Of a DNA stretch of 64,000 bases, positions 1 to 10,570 are shown piece after piece. The stretch is from Kaistella sp. 97-N-M2. Its GTDB lineage: Bacteria; Bacteroidota; Bacteroidia; Flavobacteriales; Weeksellaceae. How positions within the stretch are numbered: the stretch's first letter is position 1; the number at the start of each line of letters is the position of its first letter. Both the position numbers and the translations under genes were made by a program. Below the pieces are notes generated by a model, which was given only the letters and a program-made list of their open reading frames with translations, searched no databases and was not told the origin of the DNA. The stretch spans positions 1,550,001 to 1,614,000 of the forward strand of contig NZ_CP090976.1 of the NCBI RefSeq assembly GCF_021513235.1, given 5' to 3'.

Positions 1-1
1 T

Positions 2-3000
2 CAGGCCATTAATATTTCTTTGGAAAATCAGCTAACCTTCAATACCCAACGAAAAAGATTTTTAGGTTTAAATTTAGAACGCAGGTTTAATGAACATCTA
101 ACGGTTGGCGGAACCGTGGTGAATTATGCAGAAACGCCTTTAACGCAGAAAGTGAATTTTGGGCAGGAAGCGGTGAACAATACGATGGCAGGATTCAATA
201 TTTTATACAATAACGAATTGCCGTTCCTGACGCGGTTAACCGATAAAATTCCGCTCGTCAATACCGAAGCACCGTCTAATCTTAATTTTATGGCGGAAGG
301 CGCGTATCTGATTCCGGGACAAAGCAACGGCATTGGTAACCAGTCTTATATTGATGATTTCGAACAAACTACGTCGAAAATTTCGTTAAAGGAACCCGCG
401 ATGTGGAGTCTTGCTTCAAAACCGGAGAAAAATCCGGAGCCTTACTTCTCCAATGCAAATCTCAACGATGATCTTGCTTTTGGAAACGGCAGAGGGTTGA
501 TGACCTGGTACAATATCGACCCTCGATTCTATGGCATCGGCGGTAAAGCACCGAATGGAATTAATGCGCAGGCAGTTTCCAACCACGCATCCAGAAGAGT
601 TCAAACCAAAGAATTATACAATTCGCGGGATTTTGTTGCAGGCGAGCAGTTATTTACGAATACGTTCGACATCAGTTATTTTCCCGCAGAAAGAGGACCT
701 TACAACGTAAACCAAAACACCGAATCTACACAGGACAGATGGGGTGGAATTATGCGCCCGATTTCGGTTTCCAATTTTATTAACTCCAATATCGAATATG
801 TTGAATTTTGGATGATGGATCCTTATGCGGACGGAAATAATCTTGGAGCGAATCCGAAATTATTGCTCCAGTTAGGAAACGTGAGCGAAGATGTGCTGAA
901 AGACGGAAAACTACAGTACGAAAACGGCTTGCCAACGCCTAATGTTCCCGCCAATACGACGACAACAAATTGGGGCACACAGCCGAACCAGTTTCCAATT
1001 TTATATGCTTTTTCTACGGAGAACGAAGAAAGAACCGCGCAGGATTTAGGCTATGACGGTTTGGATGCGGCGGGAGAAGCAGCAAAATTCGGGACCAACT
1101 TCGTTAATCCGGTTAAAAACGTAGAGGATCCGGCTTCCGACGACTTTGTATTCTATCTCTCGGATCAGTTTCAAGGCACTCAGGCTTCCTCGCTGACAGA
1201 ACGTTATAAATATTTCCGCGGTCCCGAAGGCAATTCCCAGAGCAATACTTTGGAAGTCGCCACCCAAACGCCGGATGCAGAAGATGTTAACAGAGATTAT
1301 AACTTAGATCAAAGCGAGAACTATACGCAGTACACCATTAATTTAGATAAAGCTAGTTTAGCTTTAGGTCAGAAATTTATCGTTGATGAGAAAGAAGTGG
1401 ATGTGAAATTCCAGAACGGACAGGCCGGAAAAAACAAGTGGTATTTGTTCCGCGTTCCTGTAACCCAATTCGATCAGGGCGCTAATGAAGGCGGCGTGAA
1501 AGACCTTTCCATTTTGAACAACGTTCGGTTTGCAAGAATGCTTTTAACAGGGTTCGATCAGGCCTCCACCATTCGTTTCGGAACTTTAGATCTGGTACGC
1601 AGCGACTGGAGAAAATATACAAAAGATATCGCCACAAACATTACCGATACAGAAGGTGTAAATCCTGCCGACAATCAATTTGTTGATGTGGGAAGTGTAA
1701 ATCTGGAAGAAAACGGACTCAGCCAGCCGCCGTATGTGCTGCCTCCGGGAATCGACCGACAAATTTTAAGCGGAAATGCGGGCGCACAGCGACAAAACGA
1801 AGCCTCACTTTACATTAAAACCGCGCCTATTGAGGCAAAAACTTCAAAAGGGGTTTTCAAAAATGTAGCTTTGGACATGCGTCGTTACAAAAATTTAGAA
1901 CTTTTTGTCCATGCAGAAGATGTAAGAGCGGGTGCGCAAAGCAACAGTCTGGATCCGGATGCGAAATTCTTTATCCGTTTCGGAAGCGATGCGACCGATA
2001 ACTATTACGAATATGAAACTTCTTTAAAATATACACCGAAAAATGCAACTTCTCCGCTGGAGATTTGGCCGTCGGAAAACACGGTGAATCTGGAAATTCA
2101 AAAATTTGTAGATGCGAAATTGAGAAGAGATCAAAATTCGGTGATCGAAATCGATGAACGTACCGAAGATTCCGAATACGCCGCGCTGGATCCGAACAAG
2201 AAAATTTACATTAAAGGTCGTCCAAGTTTAGGCAATGTGACCACCATAATGTTGGGGGTTCGAAACAAAGATCAGATCAATTCGAAAGATTTAGTCCTTT
2301 GGGTTAATGAAATCCGTCTGTCGGAAATTGAAAATAAAGGCGGTTACGCAGGAAACGCGAGTGTGAATTTCAACCTTGGAGATTTCGCTTTGGTGAATGC
2401 GAACGGATCTTATTCGACCATCGGTTTTGGGGGAATTACCGAAAAGCCCGCGGAAAGAGCGCAGTCGGCACTTTCAGCATTCAACATCAATACGACGGTG
2501 AACGTGGATAAATTTTTACCGGAAAAAATTGGGATGAAGATTCCCGTGAATTATTCCTACACGCAAACCATAGAAGATCCAAAATACAATCCCTTGGATA
2601 ACGATGTTACTTTTGATGAGGCGCCGAACAAAGAGGAACTGAAAAAAGTTGCGAGAACATATACGCAACAGAGAAGTTTGGGCGTAGTAAATATGCGAAA
2701 AGAAAGAATGAACCCGAACCGTAAGCCAAAATTCTACGATATTGAAAACGTTTCTGTGACTGCGGTTTACAACGACGACTACTTCCGAGACGTTTATACC
2801 AAGAAAAATTACCGCCAGTATTTACGCGGTTATGCAGATTACAACTATTCTTTCAAACCGTTTGTTATTCGTCCCTTTAATAAATTGGTGAGCGACACGG
2901 CAAAATCTTACAAATATCTAAGATGGGTGAAAGAGGTAAACTTTAATCCTGTTCCAACAAGGGTTTCCTTCCGTACAGAAATCGACCGAAATTATAACGA

Positions 3001-4984
3001 GCTTCAGTTCCGAAACATTGAGTCTATTCTTAATGGAAACACGGGACAGGATTTCGACGTTATTAAAAACAGAAATTTCTATTTCGGTTGGCAATACGGT
3101 CTTGGCTTTAATTTTACTAAATCTTTAAAACTTGAAATTAATTCGGCAATGCGAACGCTGAATGATAACCTGAATGTGTATGATCTGAACAATAAATCCA
3201 TCTTTGCGAATCCGTTCCGCGCCGGAAGACCTGTTCTTTATAACCACAGGGTTCAGTTAAACTACAAATTTCCGTTCGAGTATTTGCCGTATTTAGATTT
3301 TATTAATGCAGAACTCGGCTACGGTTTTACTTATAACTGGAATGCCAGAAGTACCGTGCAGACCAATTTTGTAAATCCCGATACAAACCAGGCTGAAAGT
3401 TTAGGAAATATTGGCCAAAACACGAATAATGTGGTGGCCACCGCGGCGGTGGATGTGCCTAAGTTCTTTAGTAAGTTCAAATATTTCCAGAAGATCAATA
3501 CCACCATGCAAAAACGCAAGCAGGAAATTGATTCCCTTAACAACGCCTATAATTTAGCCTGGCAGAAAAAGGGTAAAAAGAAAAGTTTCAAAAGCTATAA
3601 ATTCAAAAATAAGTTAAATCCTGTGCAGGGAATTGCCTACGCTTTAACGTCCATCAAGCAGATCGATGTTTCCTACAACGAAAATAATGGTACGGTGCTG
3701 CCGGGCTTGCTTTCCGCACCAAACTGGTATGGTTACGGGCAAACTTTGGGCGGACCAACCTACGGTTTCCTTTTAGGCTCGCAGGCAGATATCCGCAGAA
3801 CGATCATCGAAAACGGGTGGGTATCTAATTCAACCTATATGAACGATCCTTACTCGCAGATGAAAAACCAAAACTTCCTCGCAAATGTACAGATCGCGCC
3901 AATCAACGATTTCCGGATTGATGTGAATTTCCTGAAAAATTATAACAGCAATTTTATTCAGGGCGGCTATAATGTAGATGCAGATTCGAACCCGGCAAAC
4001 GGTTTCCAGAACTCTTTTGGTACAGATTTAATCAGTTATTCCAAAACTACCTGGACGTTTAATACAGCTTTTAAAGACGGAAAAAGCATTTACGATACGA
4101 TGTATGAGAATGCGAAACAGATTTATCGCCAATCTGGCGGAGTTTATAATGAAGCCGATTTTGCAAGTGGCCGCGGTTTAGCCGATGCGTATGTTTTGAT
4201 TCCGGCCTTTCAGGCGGCCGTTGAAGGAAGATCGCCAAATGGACGGCTTTCAGATCCGAAAAAATCCGGATTCCCACTTCCAAACTGGCGCGTGACGTAT
4301 TCGGGCTTGAAGAACATTCCTTTAATTAACAGCCAGTTTTCCAAATTTGATATTCTTCACGGGTATTCCTCAACGTATACCGCTACCGGAATTCAGTCCA
4401 GCGTTGATTATTACAACAAACAGAATAATCCATCTGCGCCTGCAGCCGATACTTTTGGGAACGATTTCAATCCTTATACGTTCTCCCAGGTGGGCTATGT
4501 AGAAGCTTTTGCACCACTGATCGGGGCAGATGTTACGATGCGAAACAATATGCAGTTCCGTGCCCAATATAACCGCGACAGGTTGTTTATGCTGGGGTTG
4601 GTTAATCAGACTTTAACGGAAGATTCCGGCAACGAATACATCGTTGGTTTTGGATATATTCTGAAGGATTTGAAAATGAAGATGAATTTCAAAGGAAAAT
4701 CCCGAACCATCAAAAGCGACTTAAATATTCGCGGCGACTTTTCCCTGAGAGACAGCCAGACAAGAATTACCAATATTTTGCAAAACGACTCGCAGATTAC
4801 GGGCGGACAAAGAATGATGAGCTTTAAATTTTCCGCAGATTATAACATGTCGCAAAATTTTAATCTTCGCTTTTTCTACGACCAACTCATGACGAAATAT
4901 AAGATCTCCACAGCCTTTCCTCTTTCTACCATAAGAGCCGGATTAACTGCAACTTTCACTTTCGCGGGCAGCGGTGGTTTCTAA
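2..4984 (+). CDS. sprA: SprA/Sov, giant outer-membrane translocon of the type IX secretion system (3' part)
   Basis: The reading frame is open from the first bases of the window, so the gene starts upstream; about 1,660 residues are visible, the C-terminal two thirds of a family that usually has about 2,400. SprA (Sov in Porphyromonas) forms the very large beta-barrel through which T9SS cargo crosses the outer membrane. The visible part is rich in aromatic, Asn and Gly residues with alternating beta-strand patterns, and ends with a Phe-terminated strand (FTFAGSGGF), as expected of an outer-membrane barrel recognised by BAM. Family assignment rests on recognisable SprA blocks such as YIDDFEQTTSKISL and the ERGPYN region. 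The stop is followed at once by a strong terminator. Two other T9SS proteins, the plug and a PorP/SprF protein, lie elsewhere in the window, so the system is not encoded in one operon here. The TTG at 20 is an internal codon, not the start. Confidence 0.95.
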   Translation, partial: QAINISLENQLTFNTQRKRFLGLNLERRFNEHLTVGGTVVNYAETPLTQKVNFGQEAVNNTMAGFNILYNNELPFLTRLTDKIPLVNTEAPSNLNFMAEGAYLIPGQSNGIGNQSYIDDFEQTTSKISLKEPAMWSLASKPEKNPEPYFSNANLNDDLAFGNGRGLMTWYNIDPRFYGIGGKAPNGINAQAVSNHASRRVQTKELYNSRDFVAGEQLFTNTFDISYFPAERGPYNVNQNTESTQDRWGGIMRPISVSNFINSNIEYVEFWMMDPYADGNNLGANPKLLLQLGNVSEDVLKDGKLQYENGLPTPNVPANTTTTNWGTQPNQFPILYAFSTENEERTAQDLGYDGLDAAGEAAKFGTNFVNPVKNVEDPASDDFVFYLSDQFQGTQASSLTERYKYFRGPEGNSQSNTLEVATQTPDAEDVNRDYNLDQSENYTQYTINLDKASLALGQKFIVDEKEVDVKFQNGQAGKNKWYLFRVPVTQFDQGANEGGVKDLSILNNVRFARMLLTGFDQASTIRFGTLDLVRSDWRKYTKDIATNITDTEGVNPADNQFVDVGSVNLEENGLSQPPYVLPPGIDRQILSGNAGAQRQNEASLYIKTAPIEAKTSKGVFKNVALDMRRYKNLELFVHAEDVRAGAQSNSLDPDAKFFIRFGSDATDNYYEYETSLKYTPKNATSPLEIWPSENTVNLEIQKFVDAKLRRDQNSVIEIDERTEDSEYAALDPNKKIYIKGRPSLGNVTTIMLGVRNKDQINSKDLVLWVNEIRLSEIENKGGYAGNASVNFNLGDFALVNANGSYSTIGFGGITEKPAERAQSALSAFNINTTVNVDKFLPEKIGMKIPVNYSYTQTIEDPKYNPLDNDVTFDEAPNKEELKKVARTYTQQRSLGVVNMRKERMNPNRKPKFYDIENVSVTAVYNDDYFRDVYTKKNYRQYLRGYADYNYSFKPFVIRPFNKLVSDTAKSYKYLRWVKEVNFNPVPTRVSFRTEIDRNYNELQFRNIESILNGNTGQDFDVIKNRNFYFGWQYGLGFNFTKSLKLEINSAMRTLNDNLNVYDLNNKSIFANPFRAGRPVLYNHRVQLNYKFPFEYLPYLDFINAELGYGFTYNWNARSTVQTNFVNPDTNQAESLGNIGQNTNNVVATAAVDVPKFFSKFKYFQKINTTMQKRKQEIDSLNNAYNLAWQKKGKKKSFKSYKFKNKLNPVQGIAYALTSIKQIDVSYNENNGTVLPGLLSAPNWYGYGQTLGGPTYGFLLGSQADIRRTIIENGWVSNSTYMNDPYSQMKNQNFLANVQIAPINDFRIDVNFLKNYNSNFIQGGYNVDADSNPANGFQNSFGTDLISYSKTTWTFNTAFKDGKSIYDTMYENAKQIYRQSGGVYNEADFASGRGLADAYVLIPAFQAAVEGRSPNGRLSDPKKSGFPLPNWRVTYSGLKNIPLINSQFSKFDILHGYSSTYTATGIQSSVDYYNKQNNPSAPAADTFGNDFNPYTFSQVGYVEAFAPLIGADVTMRNNMQFRAQYNRDRLFMLGLVNQTLTEDSGNEYIVGFGYILKDLKMKMNFKGKSRTIKSDLNIRGDFSLRDSQTRITNILQNDSQITGGQRMMSFKFSADYNMSQNFNLRFFYDQLMTKYKISTAFPLSTIRAGLTATFTFAGSGGF

Positions 4985-5005
4985 AAAGTTATAAATTTCT
5001 TATCG

Positions 5006-5032
5006 AATCCCGCTCCCGAGCGGGATTTTTCG
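5006..5032 (+). terminator. Rho-independent terminator after sprA
   Basis: A GC-rich hairpin (arms aatcccgct and agcgggatt around a short ccg loop) is followed by a T run, 22 bases after the sprA stop codon. Confidence 0.85.
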
Positions 5033-5085
5033 TGAAAACCAGTCCCTCAAATACAAAACAAAAACCTCAATATTTTTCCTAATCA

Positions 5086-5125
5086 ACGTCCCTCTCCCTT
5101 GGAGAGGGATTTAGGGTGAGGACTC
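5086..5125. repeat. Palindromic intergenic element (ccctctcc...ggagaggg type)
   Basis: The sequence cctctcccttggagagg is a near-perfect inverted repeat followed by atttagggtgagg. Elements of this shape are scattered between genes in many Bacteroidota genomes (recollection, not searched). It has no U tract and lies between the sprA terminator and the folE promoter. Confidence 0.5.
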
Positions 5126-5161
5126 AAATTACCTCCCCAAAACATCCAACCCAATACGTCC

Positions 5162-5190
5162 TTGATATAAAAATTAAATCGTTAATTTTG
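5162..5190 (+). promoter_or_regulatory. Promoter of folE-cysS
   Basis: TTG at 5162-5164 and TAATTTTG at 5183-5190 match the Bacteroidota -33 and -7 motifs with 18 bases between. Transcription would begin near 5197, which excludes the GTG at 5190 as start codon and favours the ATG at 5211. Confidence 0.75.
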
Positions 5191-5210
5191 TGGCTTCATT
5201 ACCATATACT

Positions 5211-5876
5211 ATGAATCACGATATCGATAACGACGACGATGTGTTTACCGGCAAGGACCATACTCCTTTGCGCGACGATGCTTTCGAAAAATCTCCGCAC
5301 GAAAAGATAGAAATTATCACCCACCATTTTCACCAGATCATGCAAACTCTGGGTCTGGATATGGAAGACGATTCCCTGAAAGATTCCCCAAAACGCGTCG
5401 CGCGGATGTACGTGAATGAGATTTTTGGTGGTCTTCTTCCCGAAAATAAACCCGGGATTTCAACCTTCTCCAATAAGTACAAATACCGCCAAATGTTGGT
5501 CGAAAAAGACATTACTGTTTATTCTTTCTGCGAACATCATTTCCTGCCTATTATCGGCCGAGCGCATGTTGCGTATATTTCGAACGGGGAAGTAATTGGC
5601 CTTTCAAAGATCAACAGACTCGTCGATCATTACGCCAGACGCCCTCAGGTGCAGGAAAGATTGACAATGCAGATCGTCGATGCCTTAAAATCTGCGCTCG
5701 GCACAAAAGATGTTGCCTGCATCATCGATGCAAAACATTTGTGCGTGAATTGTCGTGGAATTAAAGATACCGCAAGTTCCACAATTACCGCCGAACTCAG
5801 CGGGATTTTCCGCACCAATCCAATTACGCGTCAGGAATTCCTGCATTACGTTGGAAGTCACACCAAACTGGATTAA
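5211..5876 (+). CDS. folE: GTP cyclohydrolase I
   Basis: Converts GTP to 7,8-dihydroneopterin triphosphate, the first step of folate/pterin and often queuosine synthesis. The zinc ligands are visible: Cys107 and His110 in CEHHF and Cys178 in HLCVNCRG. The [17 protein letters not shown] and [20 protein letters not shown] blocks are typical of the family. With the ATG at 5211 the protein has 221 residues; a GTG at 5190 would add seven residues but lies in the promoter -7 element. cysS begins 44 bases downstream on the same strand, so the two are probably co-transcribed. folB, a later step of the same pathway, is at 55551-55919 and not linked. Confidence 0.96.
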   Translation: MNHDIDNDDDVFTGKDHTPLRDDAFEKSPHEKIEIITHHFHQIMQTLGLDMEDDSLKDSPKRVARMYVNEIFGGLLPENKPGISTFSNKYKYRQMLVEKDITVYSFCEHHFLPIIGRAHVAYISNGEVIGLSKINRLVDHYARRPQVQERLTMQIVDALKSALGTKDVACIIDAKHLCVNCRGIKDTASSTITAELSGIFRTNPITRQEFLHYVGSHTKLD

Positions 5877-5920
5877 AACCCATATTCATCCCTCATCCGA
5901 CATATCTCAAACATCCAAAA

Positions 5921-7390
5921 ATGAATCTTAAATTATACAATTCCCTTTCCGGAGAAAAAGAAATCTTCAAACCCATTCACGAAAACAGCGTCGGGATGTA
6001 CGTTTGTGGACCGACGGTTTACAGCAATGTTCACCTCGGAAATGTGCGGACTTTTATGTCTTTCGATTTCATTTACCGCACTTTGGTGCATTTGGGCTAC
6101 AACGTTCGCTACGTCCGAAATATTACCGACGCCGGGCATCTAACCGATGATGGCGATGTGAACAACGACCGTTTTGTGAAGCAGTCGCGTTTGGAAAAAC
6201 TGGAACCGATGGAGATCGTACAAAAATATACCGTAGATTTTCACAAGGTTTTGCAAACTTTCAATCTCCTACCTCCCACCATTGAACCAACCGCAACCGG
6301 GCATATTTTAGAGCAGATCGAATTGACTCAGAAACTGATCGACAAAGGTTTTGCCTACGAAAGCAACGGCTCCGTTTATTTTGATGTTTTGTATTATAAT
6401 GAATTAGGGCTGAATTATGGCGAACTTTCCCGCAGAAATGTGGAAGAACTTTTTGCCAACACCCGCGACCTGGACGGACAGTCAGAAAAGAAAAATCCAC
6501 AGGATTTCGCTCTTTGGAAAGCCGCTTCTCCTGCACACATCATGCGTTGGAATTCACCCTGGGGCGAAGGTTTCCCGGGTTGGCATTTGGAATGTACCGC
6601 CATGTCCACGAAATATTTAGGCGAAAAATTCGATATTCACGGTGGTGGAATGGATCTAAAATTTCCACATCACGAATGTGAGGTTGCGCAGGGAAAAGCC
6701 TGCAACGGTACCGAACCCGTCAATTACTGGCTTCATGCGAATATGCTGACGATGAATGGTCAGCGCATGAGTAAATCGACAGGAAATTATATCCTGCCGA
6801 TGGAGTTGGTGTCCGGAAGCAACGATTTTTTTGAAAAACCATTTCATCCCTCCATCGTGCGTTTCAATTTTATGCAGGCGCATTACAGAAGTGTTTTAGA
6901 TATTTCCAACGAAGCCATGGTGGCGAGTGAAAAAGGCTATCAACGTTTGATGGAAGCTTTGAAAATATTGAATAATTCAGCTGCTTCAGAAAATGACGAA
7001 GAGACTTCTTTTGATGTAAAAATTTGGAAGGAGAAATGTTATGCGGCCTTAACGGACGATTTCAATTCGCCAATCTTAATTTCGCACTTATTTGAAGCCG
7101 TGAATTTTATTTTTAAATTGAAAGAAGGAAAAGAAAGTATTTCGGCTGAAGATTTAGAAGAGCTGAAAAAACTGATGAACGACTTTATTTTCGAAGTACT
7201 CGGTTTACAGAATATCGAAGAAAACAACAATGCAAAACTCGATCAAACGTTGCAGGTTCTGATCGAACTGAGAAATCAGGCGCGTAAAGCCAAAAATTTC
7301 GAACTGTCCGATCAGATTCGTGACCGCCTTCTTGCTGAAGGCATTGAACTGAAAGATGGAAGAGACGGAACAAGTTATTCCATTTCATAG
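5921..7390 (+). CDS. cysS: Cysteinyl-tRNA synthetase
   Basis: Class I aminoacyl-tRNA synthetase that charges tRNA-Cys; 489 residues, the normal length. It begins with the family's CGPTVY signature (Cys29, zinc ligand), has the HIGH-type motif HLGN soon after, further zinc ligands in [10 protein letters not shown] and HHECE, and a KMSKS-type motif RMSKS near residues 282-286. The C-terminal DALR/anticodon region is intact ([20 protein letters not shown]). It follows folE by 44 bases without a terminator and is closed by a hairpin terminator at 7459. The substrate tRNA-Cys gene of the window is 42 kb away at 49737. Confidence 0.97.
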   Translation: MNLKLYNSLSGEKEIFKPIHENSVGMYVCGPTVYSNVHLGNVRTFMSFDFIYRTLVHLGYNVRYVRNITDAGHLTDDGDVNNDRFVKQSRLEKLEPMEIVQKYTVDFHKVLQTFNLLPPTIEPTATGHILEQIELTQKLIDKGFAYESNGSVYFDVLYYNELGLNYGELSRRNVEELFANTRDLDGQSEKKNPQDFALWKAASPAHIMRWNSPWGEGFPGWHLECTAMSTKYLGEKFDIHGGGMDLKFPHHECEVAQGKACNGTEPVNYWLHANMLTMNGQRMSKSTGNYILPMELVSGSNDFFEKPFHPSIVRFNFMQAHYRSVLDISNEAMVASEKGYQRLMEALKILNNSAASENDEETSFDVKIWKEKCYAALTDDFNSPILISHLFEAVNFIFKLKEGKESISAEDLEELKKLMNDFIFEVLGLQNIEENNNAKLDQTLQVLIELRNQARKAKNFELSDQIRDRLLAEGIELKDGRDGTSYSIS

Positions 7391-7458
7391 ATAAAATTTT
7401 CTCCAAAAGATGATTTCCGGCAAAAAAATTGAAATCCAAGTGCATTAAAAAATACCTC

Positions 7459-7490
7459 AAAACCTTTCGTAAAGTTGCGAAAGGTTTTTG
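7459..7490 (+). terminator. Rho-independent terminator after cysS
   Basis: Arms aaacctttcg and cgaaaggttt flank a short loop and are followed by a T-rich run. The 262-base gap between cysS and the next gene holds nothing else that I can support. Confidence 0.8.
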
Positions 7491-7652
7491 TTTTATAAAT
7501 AAGATTTTCTAAAACCTATCATTTTTAGCCGTCTTGTATTAGGCTCGTTGTAACATGTTGAATTTCAAATCATAAGCTTGATTTAAATGAGTCAAATTCA
7601 TCACTAAAATGTCATGTATTTTTCCTAAATTGCGATTTCAAAGGATAAGATT

Positions 7653-10310
7653 ATGAAATTGTATTTTAGAATTAATTTTCGCACCAAAATGGGTGAAAAA
7701 CTTCAGCTATTAGTCCTTGAAGATGGCAGCGAAGACAAATACCACTTTTTGACCTATATCGACAACGGAAACTGGGAAGCCGAAGTGGATTATTTCTCCA
7801 AATCTCTCACGTACAAATATCAACTGGTGAACGACGACGGAACTGTTTTGGATGAAGAATTTTCTTTGCACCACCTTAATTTTTCCCATAATTATAAAGA
7901 GTTTGATATTTTCGACGTTTGGAATAAAAAGAATTTTCCCGAAAATTATCTTAACAATAAAATCCTCAAAAATAAATTAAGCGGTTTCAAGCCGAAAAAA
8001 ATGCCGGTTCTAAAAAAGCATACGCATTTATTTCGCCTCGAAGCGCCCATTTATCACCCGAACTGGAAAGTGGTTCTTCTCGGAAACAACGATGCGCTCG
8101 GAAACTGGGAATATTTACGGGCCGTGCCAATGGCGCAAACCGATTTCGGGATTTGGGAAGTGGCGCTGGACCTGCCAACCGACCAATTGATACAGTATAA
8201 ATATGGCTTGCTCAACACCGATTCCGGGCAGGTTTTCGATATCGAATACGGCGATAACCGTTGGGCTTTACCCAATGCGGAAAAAAATGTTTTGCAGATT
8301 AAAGCCGATCATTTTTTTAAATTTAAATCTTTTGAGATGTATCACGCAGCCGGAGTTGCCGTTCCGGTTTTTGCACTGCGCTCTGAAAATGGTTTCGGTG
8401 TGGGGGAATTTCCGGATCTCAAAATTCTCGCCGACTGGGCGAAGAAAACCAATTTATCTGTTTTGCAGATTTTACCCATCAACGATACCACCGCCAATTA
8501 CACCTGGACAGACTCTTATCCGTACGCTGCCATTTCTGTTTATGCGCTTCATCCGCAATATCTTTCCCTCGACAATTTAGATTTTGCTTTGCCGAAGGAT
8601 CTCGTTCCGGAATTCAACACAAAAAAAGCGGAACTCAATGCCCTGAATCTGATCGATTACGAGCAAATGATTTCCGGCAAATGGAAATTTGTGAAAGCCA
8701 TTTTCTATCTTAACAAGGAGAAGATTTTGAAAGACCGCAATTTCAAAAAATTTATAAAAGACAATGAAGAGTGGCTTCTTCCGTACGCCGCCTTCTGTGT
8801 GCAGCGCGACAAATACAAAACACCCAACTTCAACGACTGGAAAACACATAAAAAATTTATCGCGGGAAAAATTGCGCCCTTTTTTACGCCGAAAAATAAA
8901 GATTATGAAACTTCAATGCTTCATGCCTGGGTTCAATACCAGCTGCATTTGCAGTTGAAAGAAGCCATCGACTACACGCATAACCTCGGGGTTTCCGTAA
9001 AAGGAGATCTTCCTATCGGAATTTATCGCTATTCTGTAGAAGCCTGGGCGGAACCGGAATTGTTCGGTATGGATTTTCAGGCCGGAGCACCGCCGGATCA
9101 GTTTACAGATTTGGGCCAAAACTGGGAGTTTCCAACATACAACTGGGATGCCATGAAAGCAGACGGTTACCGGTGGTGGAAAAACCGTTTCAAAGCTTTG
9201 GAGCAGTATTTCGATGCCATGAGGATTGACCATATTTTAGGCTTTTTCCGGATTTGGCGCATGCCGATGAGCGCTACGCAAGGAATTCTTGGCTATTTTT
9301 ATCCGGCCATTCCGGTAAAGATGGAAGAGTTTTGGGCGCGGAATATTCCGTTTAATGAAGACCGGTATTGCAAACCTTTCATCAATGACCAGATTCTTTG
9401 GGATTTTTTCGGCGATGAGAGAGATGCCATTCATAACCAGTTTATGAACAATCATTTTAACGGCACGTACTCCTTTAAAGAAGAATTCAACACGCAGAGA
9501 AAACTAGCGGATTACTTTAAAGAACATCCAATTGGCTGGGCAGAAGATCAGTTGATTTCCCTCTGCGCCAACGTACTTTTTCTACCCGAAGAAACTGAAA
9601 GTGGCGAAACCGTGTATCATCCAAGGTTCAACATCAATCAAACAAAATCCTATCAGTATCTTCCGGAGTGGGAAAAGAAAGCGGTTTCAGATTTATACGT
9701 TGATTATTTTTACAAGCGTCAGGATGGACTTTGGTACCAGAAAGCCATGGAAAAACTTCCCGTTATATTGAACGCGACAGACATGTTGATTTGTGGCGAA
9801 GATCTCGGTCTCGTTCCCGATTCTGTACCGCAGGTGATGGACCGTTTGGGAATTACTGCTTTGAAAGTTCAACGGATGCCTTCCGACAATATTCCGTGGT
9901 ATAATCCCAAGAACGCCGCTTATCTTAATGTTGTTACAGCCAGCTCGCACGACAGTTCTACGTTGCGCCAATGGTGGCATGAAGACCGAAATTTAACGCA
10001 GCAATATTTCAACCGTCAGTTGGGCCAGTCCGGAACGGCACCCTGGAATTTGGAACCGCAACTCGCGGAAATTATCATGAAGCAGCATCTTTATAATGAT
10101 GCAATGTTGGCGATTTTCCCGATTCAGGAATTTTTTGCGACCGATCGCGAACTTACAAATCCCAATACCGACGATGAACGCATTAACAATCCCGCGGTCT
10201 TCCCTCATTACTGGCGGTATCGGATGCATTTGAATGTGGAAGAACTGCTGAAAAAAGAGGATTTTAACCAAAAAATTGGCGGTTGGATTCTGGATTCAAA
10301 CCGAGTTTGA
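7653..10310 (+). CDS. malQ: 4-alpha-glucanotransferase, DPE2-like GH77 with two CBM20 domains
   Basis: Transfers glucan segments between maltooligosaccharides. At 885 residues it is far longer than a simple MalQ (about 500-700) and has the DPE2 layout: two N-terminal CBM20-type starch-binding domains (about residues 1-95 and 118-220) and a GH77 barrel. The catalytic residues are present: nucleophile Asp526 in MRIDHILGFF, acid/base Glu716 in CGEDLG, and Asp767 in SSHDSSTLR. The N-terminal domains contain the expected LGNNDALGNWE stretch. No signal peptide is seen, so it should act in the cytoplasm on imported or stored glucans. It stands alone between two terminators with no other glycogen or maltose genes nearby. 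Confidence 0.93.
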   Translation: MKLYFRINFRTKMGEKLQLLVLEDGSEDKYHFLTYIDNGNWEAEVDYFSKSLTYKYQLVNDDGTVLDEEFSLHHLNFSHNYKEFDIFDVWNKKNFPENYLNNKILKNKLSGFKPKKMPVLKKHTHLFRLEAPIYHPNWKVVLLGNNDALGNWEYLRAVPMAQTDFGIWEVALDLPTDQLIQYKYGLLNTDSGQVFDIEYGDNRWALPNAEKNVLQIKADHFFKFKSFEMYHAAGVAVPVFALRSENGFGVGEFPDLKILADWAKKTNLSVLQILPINDTTANYTWTDSYPYAAISVYALHPQYLSLDNLDFALPKDLVPEFNTKKAELNALNLIDYEQMISGKWKFVKAIFYLNKEKILKDRNFKKFIKDNEEWLLPYAAFCVQRDKYKTPNFNDWKTHKKFIAGKIAPFFTPKNKDYETSMLHAWVQYQLHLQLKEAIDYTHNLGVSVKGDLPIGIYRYSVEAWAEPELFGMDFQAGAPPDQFTDLGQNWEFPTYNWDAMKADGYRWWKNRFKALEQYFDAMRIDHILGFFRIWRMPMSATQGILGYFYPAIPVKMEEFWARNIPFNEDRYCKPFINDQILWDFFGDERDAIHNQFMNNHFNGTYSFKEEFNTQRKLADYFKEHPIGWAEDQLISLCANVLFLPEETESGETVYHPRFNINQTKSYQYLPEWEKKAVSDLYVDYFYKRQDGLWYQKAMEKLPVILNATDMLICGEDLGLVPDSVPQVMDRLGITALKVQRMPSDNIPWYNPKNAAYLNVVTASSHDSSTLRQWWHEDRNLTQQYFNRQLGQSGTAPWNLEPQLAEIIMKQHLYNDAMLAIFPIQEFFATDRELTNPNTDDERINNPAVFPHYWRYRMHLNVEELLKKEDFNQKIGGWILDSNRV

Positions 10311-10404
10311 AGAAATAATTGTGAAATAACTGAAATTTTTTTTTCAAAAAATCTTAAATAATGATTGTTTTTTAAGGTTTGATAACGAGAACATTACGAA
10401 ATTC

Positions 10405-10446
10405 AAAAGAGAAGTTGGAACCCTGGTTTTAACTTCTCTTTTTTAT
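10405..10446 (+). terminator. Rho-independent terminator after malQ
   Basis: An inverted repeat (aaaagagaagtt ... aacttctctttt) with a T-rich 3' arm lies about 95 bases after the malQ stop. Confidence 0.75.
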
Positions 10447-10523
10447 TTGAATCAAACACTGTAGGAAGTCTCTAATTCCTTTATTTAAAGAGGTTTAGTG
10501 AAATTTTCCGCAAATAATTGGCA

Positions 10524-10546
10524 TACTTTTCTATGAGAAAAGTATA
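10524..10546. repeat. Inverted repeat upstream of the exported Tyr/Asn-rich protein
   Basis: The arms atacttttct and agaaaagtat form a near-perfect 23-base inverted repeat 25 bases before the start codon at 10571. It has no U tract, so it could be an operator or a 5'-UTR hairpin; its function is unknown. Confidence 0.45.
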
Positions 10547-10570
10547 ATTAACAACAACAAATTTGATATC

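Noticed and set aside
5190-5210. GTG 5190 as the folE start
   Set aside because: The GTG overlaps the -7 promoter motif, so it would not be on the transcript.
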